Below, piece by piece: positions 1 through 9,677 of a DNA stretch of 64,000 nucleotides; position 1 is the stretch's first letter; each line of letters opens with the position of its first letter. Made by a program: the position numbers and the translations under genes. The notes under the pieces are model-generated. The model saw nothing but the letters and a program-made list of their open reading frames with translations. It was not told the origin of the DNA and made no database searches. The DNA is from Acanthamoeba sp. SK_2022b (lineage: Eukaryota; Discosea; Longamoebia; Acanthamoebidae), in assembly GCA_027943245.1 (NCBI GenBank), contig JANDJZ010000031.1, positions 62,001 to 126,000 on the forward strand, given 5' to 3'.

Positions 1-631
1 GGAACGACTGGTCAGTGCCATCACTTCGCAACGTCGAAGCGAGGCACGACGAGGGCGACGTCGTGGTCCAGGTGGCGGCGAGTAGCGTCAACCCCATTGA
101 CAGCATGCTCCGGCGAGGCTACGGCCGCGCTCTTCTCGAGGCCGCCGCGCAGGGGAGGTCGCGCCTCCCCTTCATCCCCGGCTTTGATGTCGCTGGTATG
201 ACACATCAGCGCACCTGCACGTGCACGCACGCAATGCGTGCTTACATGTGGCCGCACAGGGACTGTGGTGGATGTGGGCACTGGCGTGTGGAATTGGAAG
301 AAGGGCGATGTCGTGTGGGCCGGCGCAGAGCTCTTCCGCAACGGCGCCCATGCCGAGTACATTGCCATCAACCAAGTGCGCATGGTCACCTCGTCGTTTG
401 CTGCTGGCTTGCTGTCCGTTGGACATTGCGCTGTGCTGAGTTATGCTCTCTGACACTTGCTCAATGGCAGCATGCGCTCGCCCCGAAACCTTCAAACCTC
501 ACGATGGAGGAGGCGGGCTCGCTCCCCTTTGTGGCCCTCACCAGCTGGCGTGGGCTGGTCGACACTGCCGGCCTCTCCTCTTCCACTAGCAAACGTGTTT
601 TCATCAACGGCGGCAGCGGTACCCTTGACAC

Positions 632-682
<51 letters not shown>

Positions 683-1464
683 GTCAAGTCAGCGAACCGG
701 CTCACCGTTCTCCTCCTCCTTCAATGAAACATCGTATGTGGACTCAGGCGGCGTTGGCGTGTTCTCAATCCAACTCTTGAAGAGCTGGGGCCACTACGTG
801 GTGGCCTCGTGCGGTGAACGGAATGTGGAGAAGCTAATCAAGCTGGGCTGCGATCAGGTGCTCGACTACCGAAGCCCTCAGTTCCAACAGTTTCTGGACG
901 TTCCCGAGAGCGTCGATGTCGTGCTCGACACCGTGGGCGGCGCCAAGAGCGAAGCCAGGGGCCTCCGCGTGGTCAGGCCAGGCGGACACTACCTCTCGCT
1001 GCGGGGTGCCACACCGCTCTCCCTTTCTTCTTTCCTACTGTCACTGCCATCCACTCACGAGGCCTCCCTCCTGCCCAACAGGCCCGCTGGCCACGATGAC
1101 CGACAGCGGCGGCCTCGTTGGCGGCCTGCTTAGCGCGGCCTCGACCATTGCCCAAAAGAAGCTCGCCGCCTTCACCCAAGGTCTCTCCTAAGCAAGTGGT
1201 TGTTGTGCCTTTGATTTTCATTTATTTGCTTGAGGTTCTTAAGAGTTGCGGGGACGGGATGCAGATCGAAGACACGTGCACGTGGACTACGTGGTATACA
1301 AACCCAACGGCGATGCGCTGCGAGAGGTGGGCAAGTTGGTGGAGTCCGGCCGCATCAAGCCGGACATCGACCGGGTATTCGATCTGGACGACATCCGCGA
1401 GGCGCACCAGTATCTAGAGGGCGGCCACGCCCGCGGCAAGGTCGTCATCAAGATCAATGCGTAG
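1..1464 (+). CDS. RTN4IP1-like NAD(P)H quinone/zinc-type oxidoreductase, 5' partial
   Basis: This is a medium-chain dehydrogenase/reductase related to animal RTN4IP1, a mitochondrial NADPH oxidoreductase of the quinone reductase group. The first exon appears to begin just after an acceptor AG at about position 14, so the true start lies left of the window. Visible blocks in order are the GroES-like segment with ASSVNPID, the PGFDVAG stretch, GDVVWAG, the LPFVALTSW block, the Rossmann loop GGVGVFSIQLLK (about 744-782), the VLDTVGG motif, and the C-terminal GHARGKVVI ending in a stop at 1462-1464. At least four introns interrupt it, one filled by a CA microsatellite (633-681). The alignment with the family is continuous from N to C terminus. 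The exact electron acceptor cannot be read from sequence. No zinc-ligand Cys cluster is seen, as expected for the quinone reductase branch. Confidence 0.82.
633..681. repeat. (CA)n microsatellite inside an intron
   Basis: A pure AC dinucleotide run of roughly 24 units lies in the intron of the oxidoreductase gene, between the exon ending near 619 and the exon resuming near 744. Confidence 0.95.
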
Positions 1465-2548
1465 GGCCCCGCTCTCTCCACGCAGGCCCTGATCACCACC
1501 ACACGGAAACGCGAACGAATTGTCGTCCGTGCAGTCGTGCTTGTGAGGTCCGGGCTGGGCGCCAGCCCGCTCGGTGGTCGGTGAACTCAGTCGAACTCGG
1601 CGTGAGCTGACGTGGTCCCTGTTTCATTTTTGAAATGCAAAAGAGAACGGCCCGTTCGGTTCGTTCTTTCCGCCAGCTCAGCACGACCACACCGACACAA
1701 GGCTCAAGATAGAAGAGGGGCCTGCTGTGCAGCCGACCAAAACACACGACAAAAATATTGATGAAGGTGGCGGTCAAGGCGGCATAGACATGGAGCACAA
1801 GCTTGCCGGCGAGACACAAGGGGGACAGGATTTCGTCATCAATCTGCAACCACGATTTTATGGCCTTTGTACGATGCGTGCAACCCCACACCTCAGTGCA
1901 CAATCCGTTTTCTGACTGTTCCTCTTACCGCGCCTAGCCGATAACGTAACTCAGTTCGAGGCCTCCTACACAGAAGAGCAGGTGCACACCCGCAACCTAC
2001 TAAGTCAATTTATTTATTTTATACAATAAATAAATTAAATATTGAATTTTACTCTTTTAGCTACACAGAGCCAGACGGCAGAAGAACCAGCAGCGGCGCA
2101 GGGTGCAACGGCTTCTTCTGGCGCTCATCGGTACGGCCAAACCAGTCGACTCTGGCCCTTCTATTGCTGGATCTGCTCACTACTTTCACACACACTCCAC
2201 TCCCGTATACAGCGGTGACGGTGAGCGTGGTGGTCATGATCATTGTATATTCTATTATTGCCACATCACGGTACCGCAGCGCTCAATCGTCAAGCCGCGC
2301 ATGACCGCAGGACACGCTCACTGAACGCCTTTCTTGTTCGTCGGCACATCATGGTGCCACAGAGATTACTACGGCGGTACGATGCACCGCCGTAGCTGGT
2401 GGTGGAGCTTCTTCAGGCGAAAGCTGAGCGAAAGCGACAAACGACCACACGAAGGTAGTCACCCAATCCATTGGTCATGTCGATGTGCATGGCGATTGGT
2501 GAAAACCTCACTCTCTCTCTCTCTCTCTCTGCTCGTGTCTGATCCGAG
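1465..2548. other. Gap between oxidoreductase and SPRING homologue; possible 5' exon(s) of the latter
   Basis: No complete gene is recognised here. An AT-rich island lies at 1997-2058 and a CT run at 2511-2530. One plus frame across about 2148-2290 encodes a hydrophobic stretch (TVSVVVMIIVYSII) followed by basic residues. It could be the N-terminal membrane anchor of the SPRING homologue downstream, but I could not find a clean start codon and splice path linking them. Confidence 0.4.
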
Positions 2549-3307
2549 ACAGAGGCGGCAGGGCTACATCGTGCCATCGATGAGCACATGCAACAGGCTG
2601 AAGGAGGAGGGGCAGAGAGCGTCGCAGGGCTAGACCTCGTGGGCGAAACGTGGCTTCGAACGTGCGAGAATACCAAGCAGGGCCGAACCTACGTCACAGA
2701 CGAACGAGGTACGCGCTAAGGGCTGGGCAACCTTGTAGCTCCTGTGGGGCACGAGACGATGACAGCGATGGCGGTGCCGCTAGGCTACGTGTGTCGGCGA
2801 GACCAAATGCACTCGGGAGCGGGGTACGGCTGTTGCTGGGAGTCTGACCGCACCAACATCTCGCGCTACTCCTGCGACCAGTGCGACACCAAGTGCGTTC
2901 CCCCCCTCGCCTCCCGGTGTCATTTCGTGCGGTGGGCGGCGTGTAGTCATCACTAATCCTATGTGGCGTGAAGGACAACGTGCTGTTTGGAATACGAGTT
3001 TTGCGTGTCGTGCTGCCTCAACCCGAGCCAAGAGCAGCGCGTGGACAATTGGCTACGACTCAACATTGAAGGTGCGGTACATCGCGCGTACACCCAGCTC
3101 GGGCAAGCGAGAATCTCATGGATGACCCCGGGGTTGATGCCTCTCCTCATTTTCTCCTTCTTTCCAGATAATGGACGATTGGAGCGGGCGCCGCTTACTC
3201 GGTTCGAGCAGTGTCTCGCGCTGTGCCGCACGTCGTCAGCCTCCATACTGCGGCAGCATGTCTTCATCTCGCCCTCCCACTTCTGCTACGCCGGCGCACC
3301 GTCATGA
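2549..3307 (+). CDS. SPRING (C12orf49) homologue, SREBP-pathway Golgi protein; 5' end unresolved
   Basis: Four exons can be placed with GT-AG borders: 2549-2708, 2784-2892, 2974-3071 and 3168-3307. Together they give 507 in-frame bases (168 residues plus stop). The product matches the cysteine-rich lumenal part of animal SPRING/C12orf49: CENTKQG followed by TDERGYVC, a C-C-C cluster, the YEFCVSCCLNP signature, then FEQCLALCRTSS and a C-terminal FCYAG. In animals this protein sits in the Golgi membrane and supports activation of site-1 protease and hence SREBP processing. An N-terminal membrane helix is expected and may lie upstream near 2216-2260. An ATG at about 2588 is in frame but would leave no anchor. 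Family identity is strong, and a role in amoebal sterol control is inference. Confidence 0.8.
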
Positions 3308-3817
3308 AAGGCCCAGCAGTTATATTACCACGTTACACTCTGTGTAATGTCTCTCCCTCCCGGCCTTCTCACGTGGACCCAGAGAAGCTCCCTGTGGCGT
3401 CACACATACGTCCTTCTCTGCTCGATGGGGCGAGAGTCCCCGCGGCCAAGTTGGGATCCCGCGGTGGACTCGTGGCCAGGTCGTCTTCATCCAACGCTCA
3501 TTCCTGGTGTGCGGCAATGATGAAACGAAGAAGAACCGCTCGGGCTGAAGCCAACGGGAGGACACAACCGCCCTACTCGGGTGACCCGAAAGGATGTTCA
3601 CCTCGGGCGAGGAGCAGAGAGTAAAAGGCTATGACACCGTGGATCCCTGGGGTCGGACCGGGAGAGTAGACAGTCATTCATTGGTTGGCGAAAAAATGTA
3701 GACGCGTTGGTTGGGGGCGTGTGGACCCAACGATCGTCCGGAGGCACAACGGATTGGCTTGGGGTCACCATGCAGCAAGGCCGCACACGCCCAGCAACAC
3801 GAGAGGTGATGAGGCCG
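3308..3817. other. Convergent intergenic region, no gene seen
   Basis: This lies between the 3' ends of the SPRING homologue (+) and the DUF885 peptidase (-). Short open frames exist on both strands, but none resembles a known family or has plausible codon character. It presumably holds both 3' untranslated regions. Confidence 0.5.
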
Positions 3818-6641
3818 CTACTGCGCGAGTCGTGCCTCGATCCAGCGCTGGATGTTGCGTTCGAAGGTCTCGAGCGGGAGGGAACCGTGCTTGAGGGTCT
3901 CGTCATGGAAGGCCCGAATGTCGAACGCCTGGCCCAGCTTCTCCTGCGCAGTGGAACGCATCCGAAGGATAGTCTGTTCGCCGATCTTGTAGGACAGCGC
4001 CTGACCCGGGAACACCATGTAGCGATCCACCTCCGCTTCTATGTCGGTCCTGCCCATGGCCGAGTGGTCGGCAAAATACTCGATGGCCTGGTCCCTCGTC
4101 CAACGGAACGCGTGCAGTCCTAAACCACCGCGTCAGCGCCTATCGCACCGCCGAGAGCCAAACGTTGCACAAAGGGAAAGCGTGGACGAGCGGCTCTTAC
4201 CGGTATCGACCACCAGACGCACGGCACGCATCATCTCGGTGGTGAGGCGACCAAAATCGCTGTAGGGGTCTTGGTAGAATCCCATCTCGAGGCCCTAATG
4301 GTTGATTTGATAGGTGTGTGGGTTTGATGTCGAAGCTCAGCGCCAACGGTGACAGGTTGGTGGTGGAGAGGACAGAGAGGGGAGGTGCCAGCTTCTCGGT
4401 GTAGAGGCCCCAGCCCTCGATGTAACCAGTGGTGAAGTCGGCCGGCTGCTTCCTGGCCCTCGGCAGTCCGTCGAGCTCCTGCGCGATCGCAACCTGCAAG
4501 TGGTGTCTGTGGTTGCAGCAAAGATGTCAGCCATCAACAGTTATTGGTGGCATTTTGTTGGGGTAGGCGCGTACCCGGGAACGCCTTCGTGAAGGGCGAT
4601 GGACTCCATGACATAGCTGGGACGTGTCTCGGGCTTGTAAGTGTTGGCGTAGAAAATGCCCGGTCGCAGCGGCTCGGTGGAGCCCTACGCCACGCATACC
4701 GGCCAGGCATCATCAGCATCTTCTGTTAAAATAAACACGCATCTGCGCGTTGCTCTGGTCTCGCACTGGAGACGAGAAGCCCGATCGCATACCGGAACAG
4801 GAGCTGGCGGCGGGTAGTAGTGCGCCGGGGGCGCATTCTGCTCCCTGAAGGGCTCGATTGCTCTGCGGTGGCCATAACGCGAGAGCGGTGAGAAACATGG
4901 GCATAGAGAGGATCGAGATCGAGTGAGAGATCGACACAGTACCTGATGTCGTAGGCGGCCTTGGGCAGAATGCCAAAGTATTGGGGCAGCTTGGCTTCGG
5001 CCTCCTTGAGTATCCTCCTGTACTCAGTTACGATCTCCTCACCTGCCAACACCTCTCAGCCACCCTAATCTCCCCCCCCCCACCGAGGCCAAACTCCGAG
5101 AGTGAGGAGTGGAGGGAGCGCTCACCGGTGGCGTAGTAGAAGCGAGGTTCGCCCTTGATCTTTTCCATGAAGGTCTTGAGGTCCTCCTCCCTGGGCGAGC
5201 CCACCTTCTCCTTGATCGTCTCCATCTCGCGCTTGATGCGCGCCACGTCCTCCTGGCCCAAGCTGTGCACGTTCTCAGCTGGGCACCCATCACCGAAACA
5301 TATCGCATATCAGACAGCGAGCCCAGCGCAGGAGAACCACGAGTGCTCGCGTACCGGTGAGGGGCAGGGAGGTGAAGAAGTGGATGGTGAGGTTGTAGAT
5401 CTTCTCGCCGTCGGGCCACGCCCAGATGCCGGCCTCCTTGCGGGCCTCGGGCAGGTACTCGGACTCCAGGAAGGACTTGAGCTTGGCATAGGCCGGGAAC
5501 ACCAGCGACTCGATCGAGCCAACCACTTCGGCTTCAATCCGCGCCAGGTCCTCGGCCGAGAGCGCGCCCTGCTCGGCCTTCTTGGCCTTTGCAATGGGGC
5601 CATACAGCGGGCTCTCCTGGGGGTGGGCAATGTGAGTAACGGTCACACTCCCAGGGCCAGGCATTGGCGCGTATACGAGCGAGGACAGCGCCGGGCACCT
5701 GAGGAGAGGCCTTGATCTGGTTCTCGCATTGCTTGATGAGCGTGGCGACGGACGAGGTAGGGTGGGTGAGCTTGCCGCGTATGCCCTCGCGGAAGCCGTC
5801 GATCATCTGGTCGGCCTGCTGCGGGAAAGCCTTGATGCGCTTGACGAAGCTCTCGAAGTCGTCCTTGGACCTGATCGCGCGTGACATGCGGCAAGGGGTG
5901 AGCGTGCATGGAGAAGGACTGGCCGCCAAAACACAAGAAGCGCCTTACGCGAAGGGATGAAAGGTGGCGAGCTGCGGGAACATGATGTGTGGCCCGAACA
6001 GATGCGACGTGGGCAGTTCGAAGCGATCGAAGCTGTCCAGCTTCATCTGTTCGAACTGAAGAAACTTCTGCAGGAAGAGGTAGTTTTGCTGGTCTGGATG
6101 AAAGGACAGGAGCGGCGGATGTTGAGAAGAGAAACGATGGAATAGCATGCATAAACATCATAATAACAAAAAGACGTTTCACAGGCGCATACCTTTCTCC
6201 TCGGAAATGTCGCTCAGGTTGATGGCTTCCAGTTGCTTCTGGAAGTTGCAGATGGACTGGGCATGCGCCTCGAAGGCGGCCTTGGACAAGTCCTGCAGCT
6301 TGTCGTTGAAGCGATAGTCGCCCACGCTGGTCCGCAATCACGCGTGAGCCACCGACGCACGCTTGTAGGGGCCCGCGTTTGTGGAGCGAGCAGCAAAACG
6401 TACAGGGTGGCGGATACAGGATCCTTGTGCATTACGGCATCCCACACGCGAGCGTAGAGTTCCCAGACGGCGGCCACAGGCCCCGAAGCGTCCTTGGGCG
6501 CATCGGGTTCGGTGCTAAGCTCGAACGCTGCCCCCCCATCGGACACTGGTGAGCCAAACTCGAGGTTTGAACAGGGGTGAGAAAGGAGCGTGTACCCACA
6601 GAGGTGCTCACCTCATTTACCGAATCCACGCTCACGCTCAT
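3818..6641 (-). CDS. DUF885 family zinc metallopeptidase-like protein
   Basis: This multi-exon gene is read on the minus strand from ATG at 6639-6641 to the stop at 3818. The first exon [10 protein letters not shown] splices to FGSPVSDGG in phase. Recognisable family blocks follow: an N-terminal helical region, a [16 protein letters not shown] segment, the [10 protein letters not shown] turn, the GIFYANTY strand near 4650, and the zinc motif LHEGVPG/HHLQ, split by an intron between 4510 and 4585. After these come [28 protein letters not shown] and the C-terminal TRDQAIEYF and [10 protein letters not shown] blocks. DUF885 proteins are M2/M3-like gluzincins with HExxH-type zinc ligands. Here the motif is HEGVPGHH, the usual family form. 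No signal peptide is evident. The substrate is unknown. Confidence 0.85.
5072..5081. repeat. C10 homopolymer in intron
   Basis: Ten consecutive C on the plus strand lie inside an intron of the minus-strand DUF885 gene. It is one of a set of nine C/G runs of at least 9 bases in the window. Confidence 0.9.
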
Positions 6642-6901
6642 CTCGCTGGTGCGGCCCTCTCTACGACTAAAATAAATACGCGAAATGCTTTGCATTGTTT
6701 TCAATCTGGACAACATCCGGATGCCAGAAGTCACGCGAAATATTGTTTGGAAATTTGCTGAACCCACAGTACAACGGCTGCTTTCTGCCGAAGCCTGCGA
6801 CAGTCCACAGCCTCTGCATTAGACGTCCCAATCCACAAGAGCATCAGCCATAACAACGTAACCAACCTATCACTCGAAGCCTTACAAGTATCAAGAGGAC
6901 A
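6642..6901. promoter_or_regulatory. Divergent promoter region
   Basis: These 260 bases separate the start codons of the DUF885 gene (-) and the LIR-motif membrane protein (+). The stretch must contain both promoters and 5' leaders. No clear TATA element was identified. An in-frame upstream ATG for the peptidase lies near 6696, so its start could be slightly upstream. Confidence 0.55.
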
Positions 6902-8251
6902 ATGGCCGAGTACGAGCCGTGGTCGCCCGACGTTTCGAGCGACATGGGGTCCATGATCGAGCCCATGTACGAAGAAGACATCGAGACCATGATCCACCAG
7001 GTAAAGCCTGAAGACGTACAGCACTTCGATAACAAGCAATTCGTTCGCATCACCGACGAGCAGATGCCCGAGATCCTCAAGTTTATAGACGAGAGCGATC
7101 AATTCCAATTTGAAGACTGGGCCATCATTGGGGAGACCAAAGGTGAAGACGAAGAATCCATTCCTGGCTCCTCCGAGACACCTACGGTCTCAACCCAGCG
7201 GAAGGACTCGGCCTCGAAGGAGTTGTTGAGCGATACCGATGCAGGAACTTCGCAGCTCGAGGAAGAAGGTGTGGAAGAGGAAGAGGAAAACGAAGATGGT
7301 GCAGAGGAGCCAAGCGAAGTCGAGAATTCTATGGTGTTCTCTATGTTCCTCTCGAATTGGGAAGATCAGGTGCGGCAAATTAGAGAGGCCAAGCGGCTGG
7401 AAATGGAGAAGAGGATGAAGGAACTACAACTGCTCGGTGACCCGGATCAAGACGAAAGCAACGACGAAGCGAAGAAGGAGGGAGAGTTTGTGGACGAGGA
7501 TGGCGACTCGTGGGTGCTGATTGACGATTCTGCAGCCTCTACCAAGGAGCCCGCTACCACCGTCGCCGATACAACGTCGAGTAATCTGCAGGTGGCAGTC
7601 GTCGATGCGCGTCAAGTCGCTCGCAGGACGGGTTTTTTTGAGAACTGGCCCTCATACAACGTTGGATCCAAGCTCGGAGGTACGAGCCCAATCCATTCAT
7701 CATTCTCGGCAAGTCTGCTCTACATTTATGCGTGTCTTTTACGCTCCATCCAACTCTGAACAGTTTTCTCTCTTCTCTGCTCCCTCTTATTTGGTTGATT
7801 CGAATCCACCGTCACCTCCAACAACGCAGTCGTTCTAGCCGCCACAGGAACGAGCTTCGCCTTCGGGTTCATGATGGGGGCCAGGGCTGCCATGGATTCC
7901 TTCTACAGATTGTGCGAGCGGCCGCTGGTTGCGAGTGTCGTGGGCGTGACGACGGCCTTTGCCGTGTCGCTCCAGCCGACGATGCTGATGACGGCCGTCA
8001 AGTACATCATCCTCGGCGGCGTCGTTGGTGGCACTGCTGTGGCCACGCCTGTATTTGTCGTCGGCACCACCGGCGTGTTCGTCTCTGCGGCCGTCTACCA
8101 CGCGTGGATCGCTGCCAAGCGCAGCGTCACGCGTGCCATCGCCTCTTCGCCCTCCTCGACGAAGGCCATCTCCGTTCCACTCAAGACGATTGCCGAGCCC
8201 GCCAATGCCGAGGTCGATGCCCGCGGCCAGGCAGACAGGAAGGACGCGTAG
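6902..8251 (+). CDS. Acidic membrane-anchored protein with two LIR/AIM-like motifs
   Basis: The model has two exons, 6902-7679 and 7830-8251, joined in phase to give 399 residues. I do not recognise the family. Residues 1-215 are very acidic and low-complexity, with a short charged coiled-coil-like helix around 150-177. Two acidic-flanked W-x-x-I sites occur: EDWAII (Trp73) and DSWVLID (Trp204). They fit the consensus for LC3/Atg8-interacting motifs. The second exon begins with a Gly-rich hydrophobic helix (VLAATGTSFAFGFMMGA) and continues with two or three more hydrophobic segments rich in Gly, Ala and Val, then a short polar tail. This layout, a long acidic cytosolic arm with Atg8-type motifs and a C-terminal multi-pass membrane part, resembles selective autophagy receptors. 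That role is inference. Confidence 0.7.
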
Positions 8252-8572
8252 TGGGAGGGGCTCTAGAAGAATAATTCTCAAGTCGAACCCATCGAGTCAA
8301 GTGTAGTATGAGATCGAGAGCTGTGCTGGAGAGGCTCACGTGGCGGGCAGGTGGCTGTTACCTTTTTGTACATACGTTGTCTCAAGTGTGTTGTGTTAAG
8401 CGCTGGTGGTCTCCTTTTAGATTAAACTTTGTACAGCCATTTGCCTCTGCGTAACTACGGGGGGAGGGAACGACAACATCGGCAGGGAGCATGGTGGCGG
8501 TAAAGGCAAGCCAAACGCGATGTTTATCCTAGCGACTAAACACAACACACGGGTTCGGGACCTTAAGGCCGC
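8252..8572. other. Convergent intergenic region, no gene seen
   Basis: This lies between the stop of the LIR-motif protein (+) and the stop of the four-helix membrane protein (-). It contains probable 3' untranslated sequence and nothing else recognisable. Confidence 0.5.
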
Positions 8573-9468
8573 TTAAGCACGGTCGAAGCTCTTGCTGTAG
8601 TTGGAGTCAACGTCGGTGGTCTCGCGCTGGTAGAGCACCATCGCGAAGATGAACTTGCCAGCCTGGCGGGCACAGAGAAATACACATCAGCAAGGTGTGT
8701 CGCTCAGATCTCACTTGTCTGCGCTTCTCGAGATGGCGACGTACGAGAACAAACATGTAGAAGAAGCTGGCCACGAAGACGGTCTTGAATCCGTTGCACA
8801 TGTCCTTGGCGTCACCAGAGAGGTCGCCGCAGTCAGAGTAGCTGTACAGATACACACACGAAGGGTAAGCGGGTGGAGCGAGGTCGTGGAGGGAGAGGAT
8901 TGATGCAGCTGCGCGTACACGAACTGCTGGCTCGTCTGGCCCATCACAACGCTGAGGGGAATGACGAACAGGATGATGAAGAAGATGGTCTGCATGAGGG
9001 AGAGCAAGAAAACACTTGTTAATTTAATTTATAATAATATGTTACACATGACTATTATAAAAATAGCGATTACTTGAAATATTATGAAGGCGAAATAAAA
9101 ACGGAACAAGGAAGACGCGGAGCAGTCGTACGGCAAGGTGGGCGATCCTCTTGACGATGGACCAAGGGGCGAGGGCGGAGGCGACAGTGGTGCCCATGAT
9201 GGTGAGGGACATGAAGAGACCCCAGATGAAGTAGTACAGGAAGGGCTGCGACGAATCCACGCCGTTATTGTCCTTGCTGTCCAGCTGCTTGCTCGCACCC
9301 CTTGGAGAATAACAATTAAAGGATTTCATTTAAATAATCGGCAACATCAAAGGAAGTTGAATTGACAAGAGAATGAACGAACCAGCCAGAAATCCAGAGG
9401 AGGAAGGAGAGGGCGTGGGCCGCCATGAGGACGGCGGCGACGATGATTACCTTGAAGTCGAGCGCCAT
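8573..9468 (-). CDS. Four-helix membrane protein of unknown family
   Basis: The ATG at 9466-9468 opens MALDFKVIIVAAVLM, which is itself the first hydrophobic helix. Later exons give helix 2 (FLYYFIWGLFMSLTI), helix 3 (TIFFIILFVIPLSVVMG) and helix 4 (TVFVASFFYMFVLV), with a final short exon AGKFIFAMVLYQRE and a charged end SKSFDRA. A loop between helices 3 and 4 has two cysteines in DCGDLSGDAKDMC that may form a disulfide. The topology is tetraspan-like, but the CCG motif of tetraspanins is absent. Function is unknown. The intron around 9017-9080 carries an AT-rich island. Confidence 0.65.
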
Positions 9469-9677
9469 TTATTGGATTGGAGTGAGCCGCGTCGGAAGAC
9501 AACAAAAACGAAAAGGCCGCCAACAATAAATCGTGCCTTCGTCTCTGCGGCCATTGGGCAAGGCAAGCTTCACCGAACCCAATTGGAGACCGAGCGCAAG
9601 AGTCTTCGTGTGTGCTGCATGCTCATGAACTAAAAGTACAAGTGCTGAGGGTGGCTGCCGCAGCACTGGCTCCGGGT
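9469..9677. other. Intergenic gap, two minus-strand genes
   Basis: These 209 bases lie between the 3' end of the large receptor gene and the start of the four-helix membrane protein gene, both minus. They presumably hold the receptor 3' end and the promoter of the downstream gene. No further gene is visible. Confidence 0.5.
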
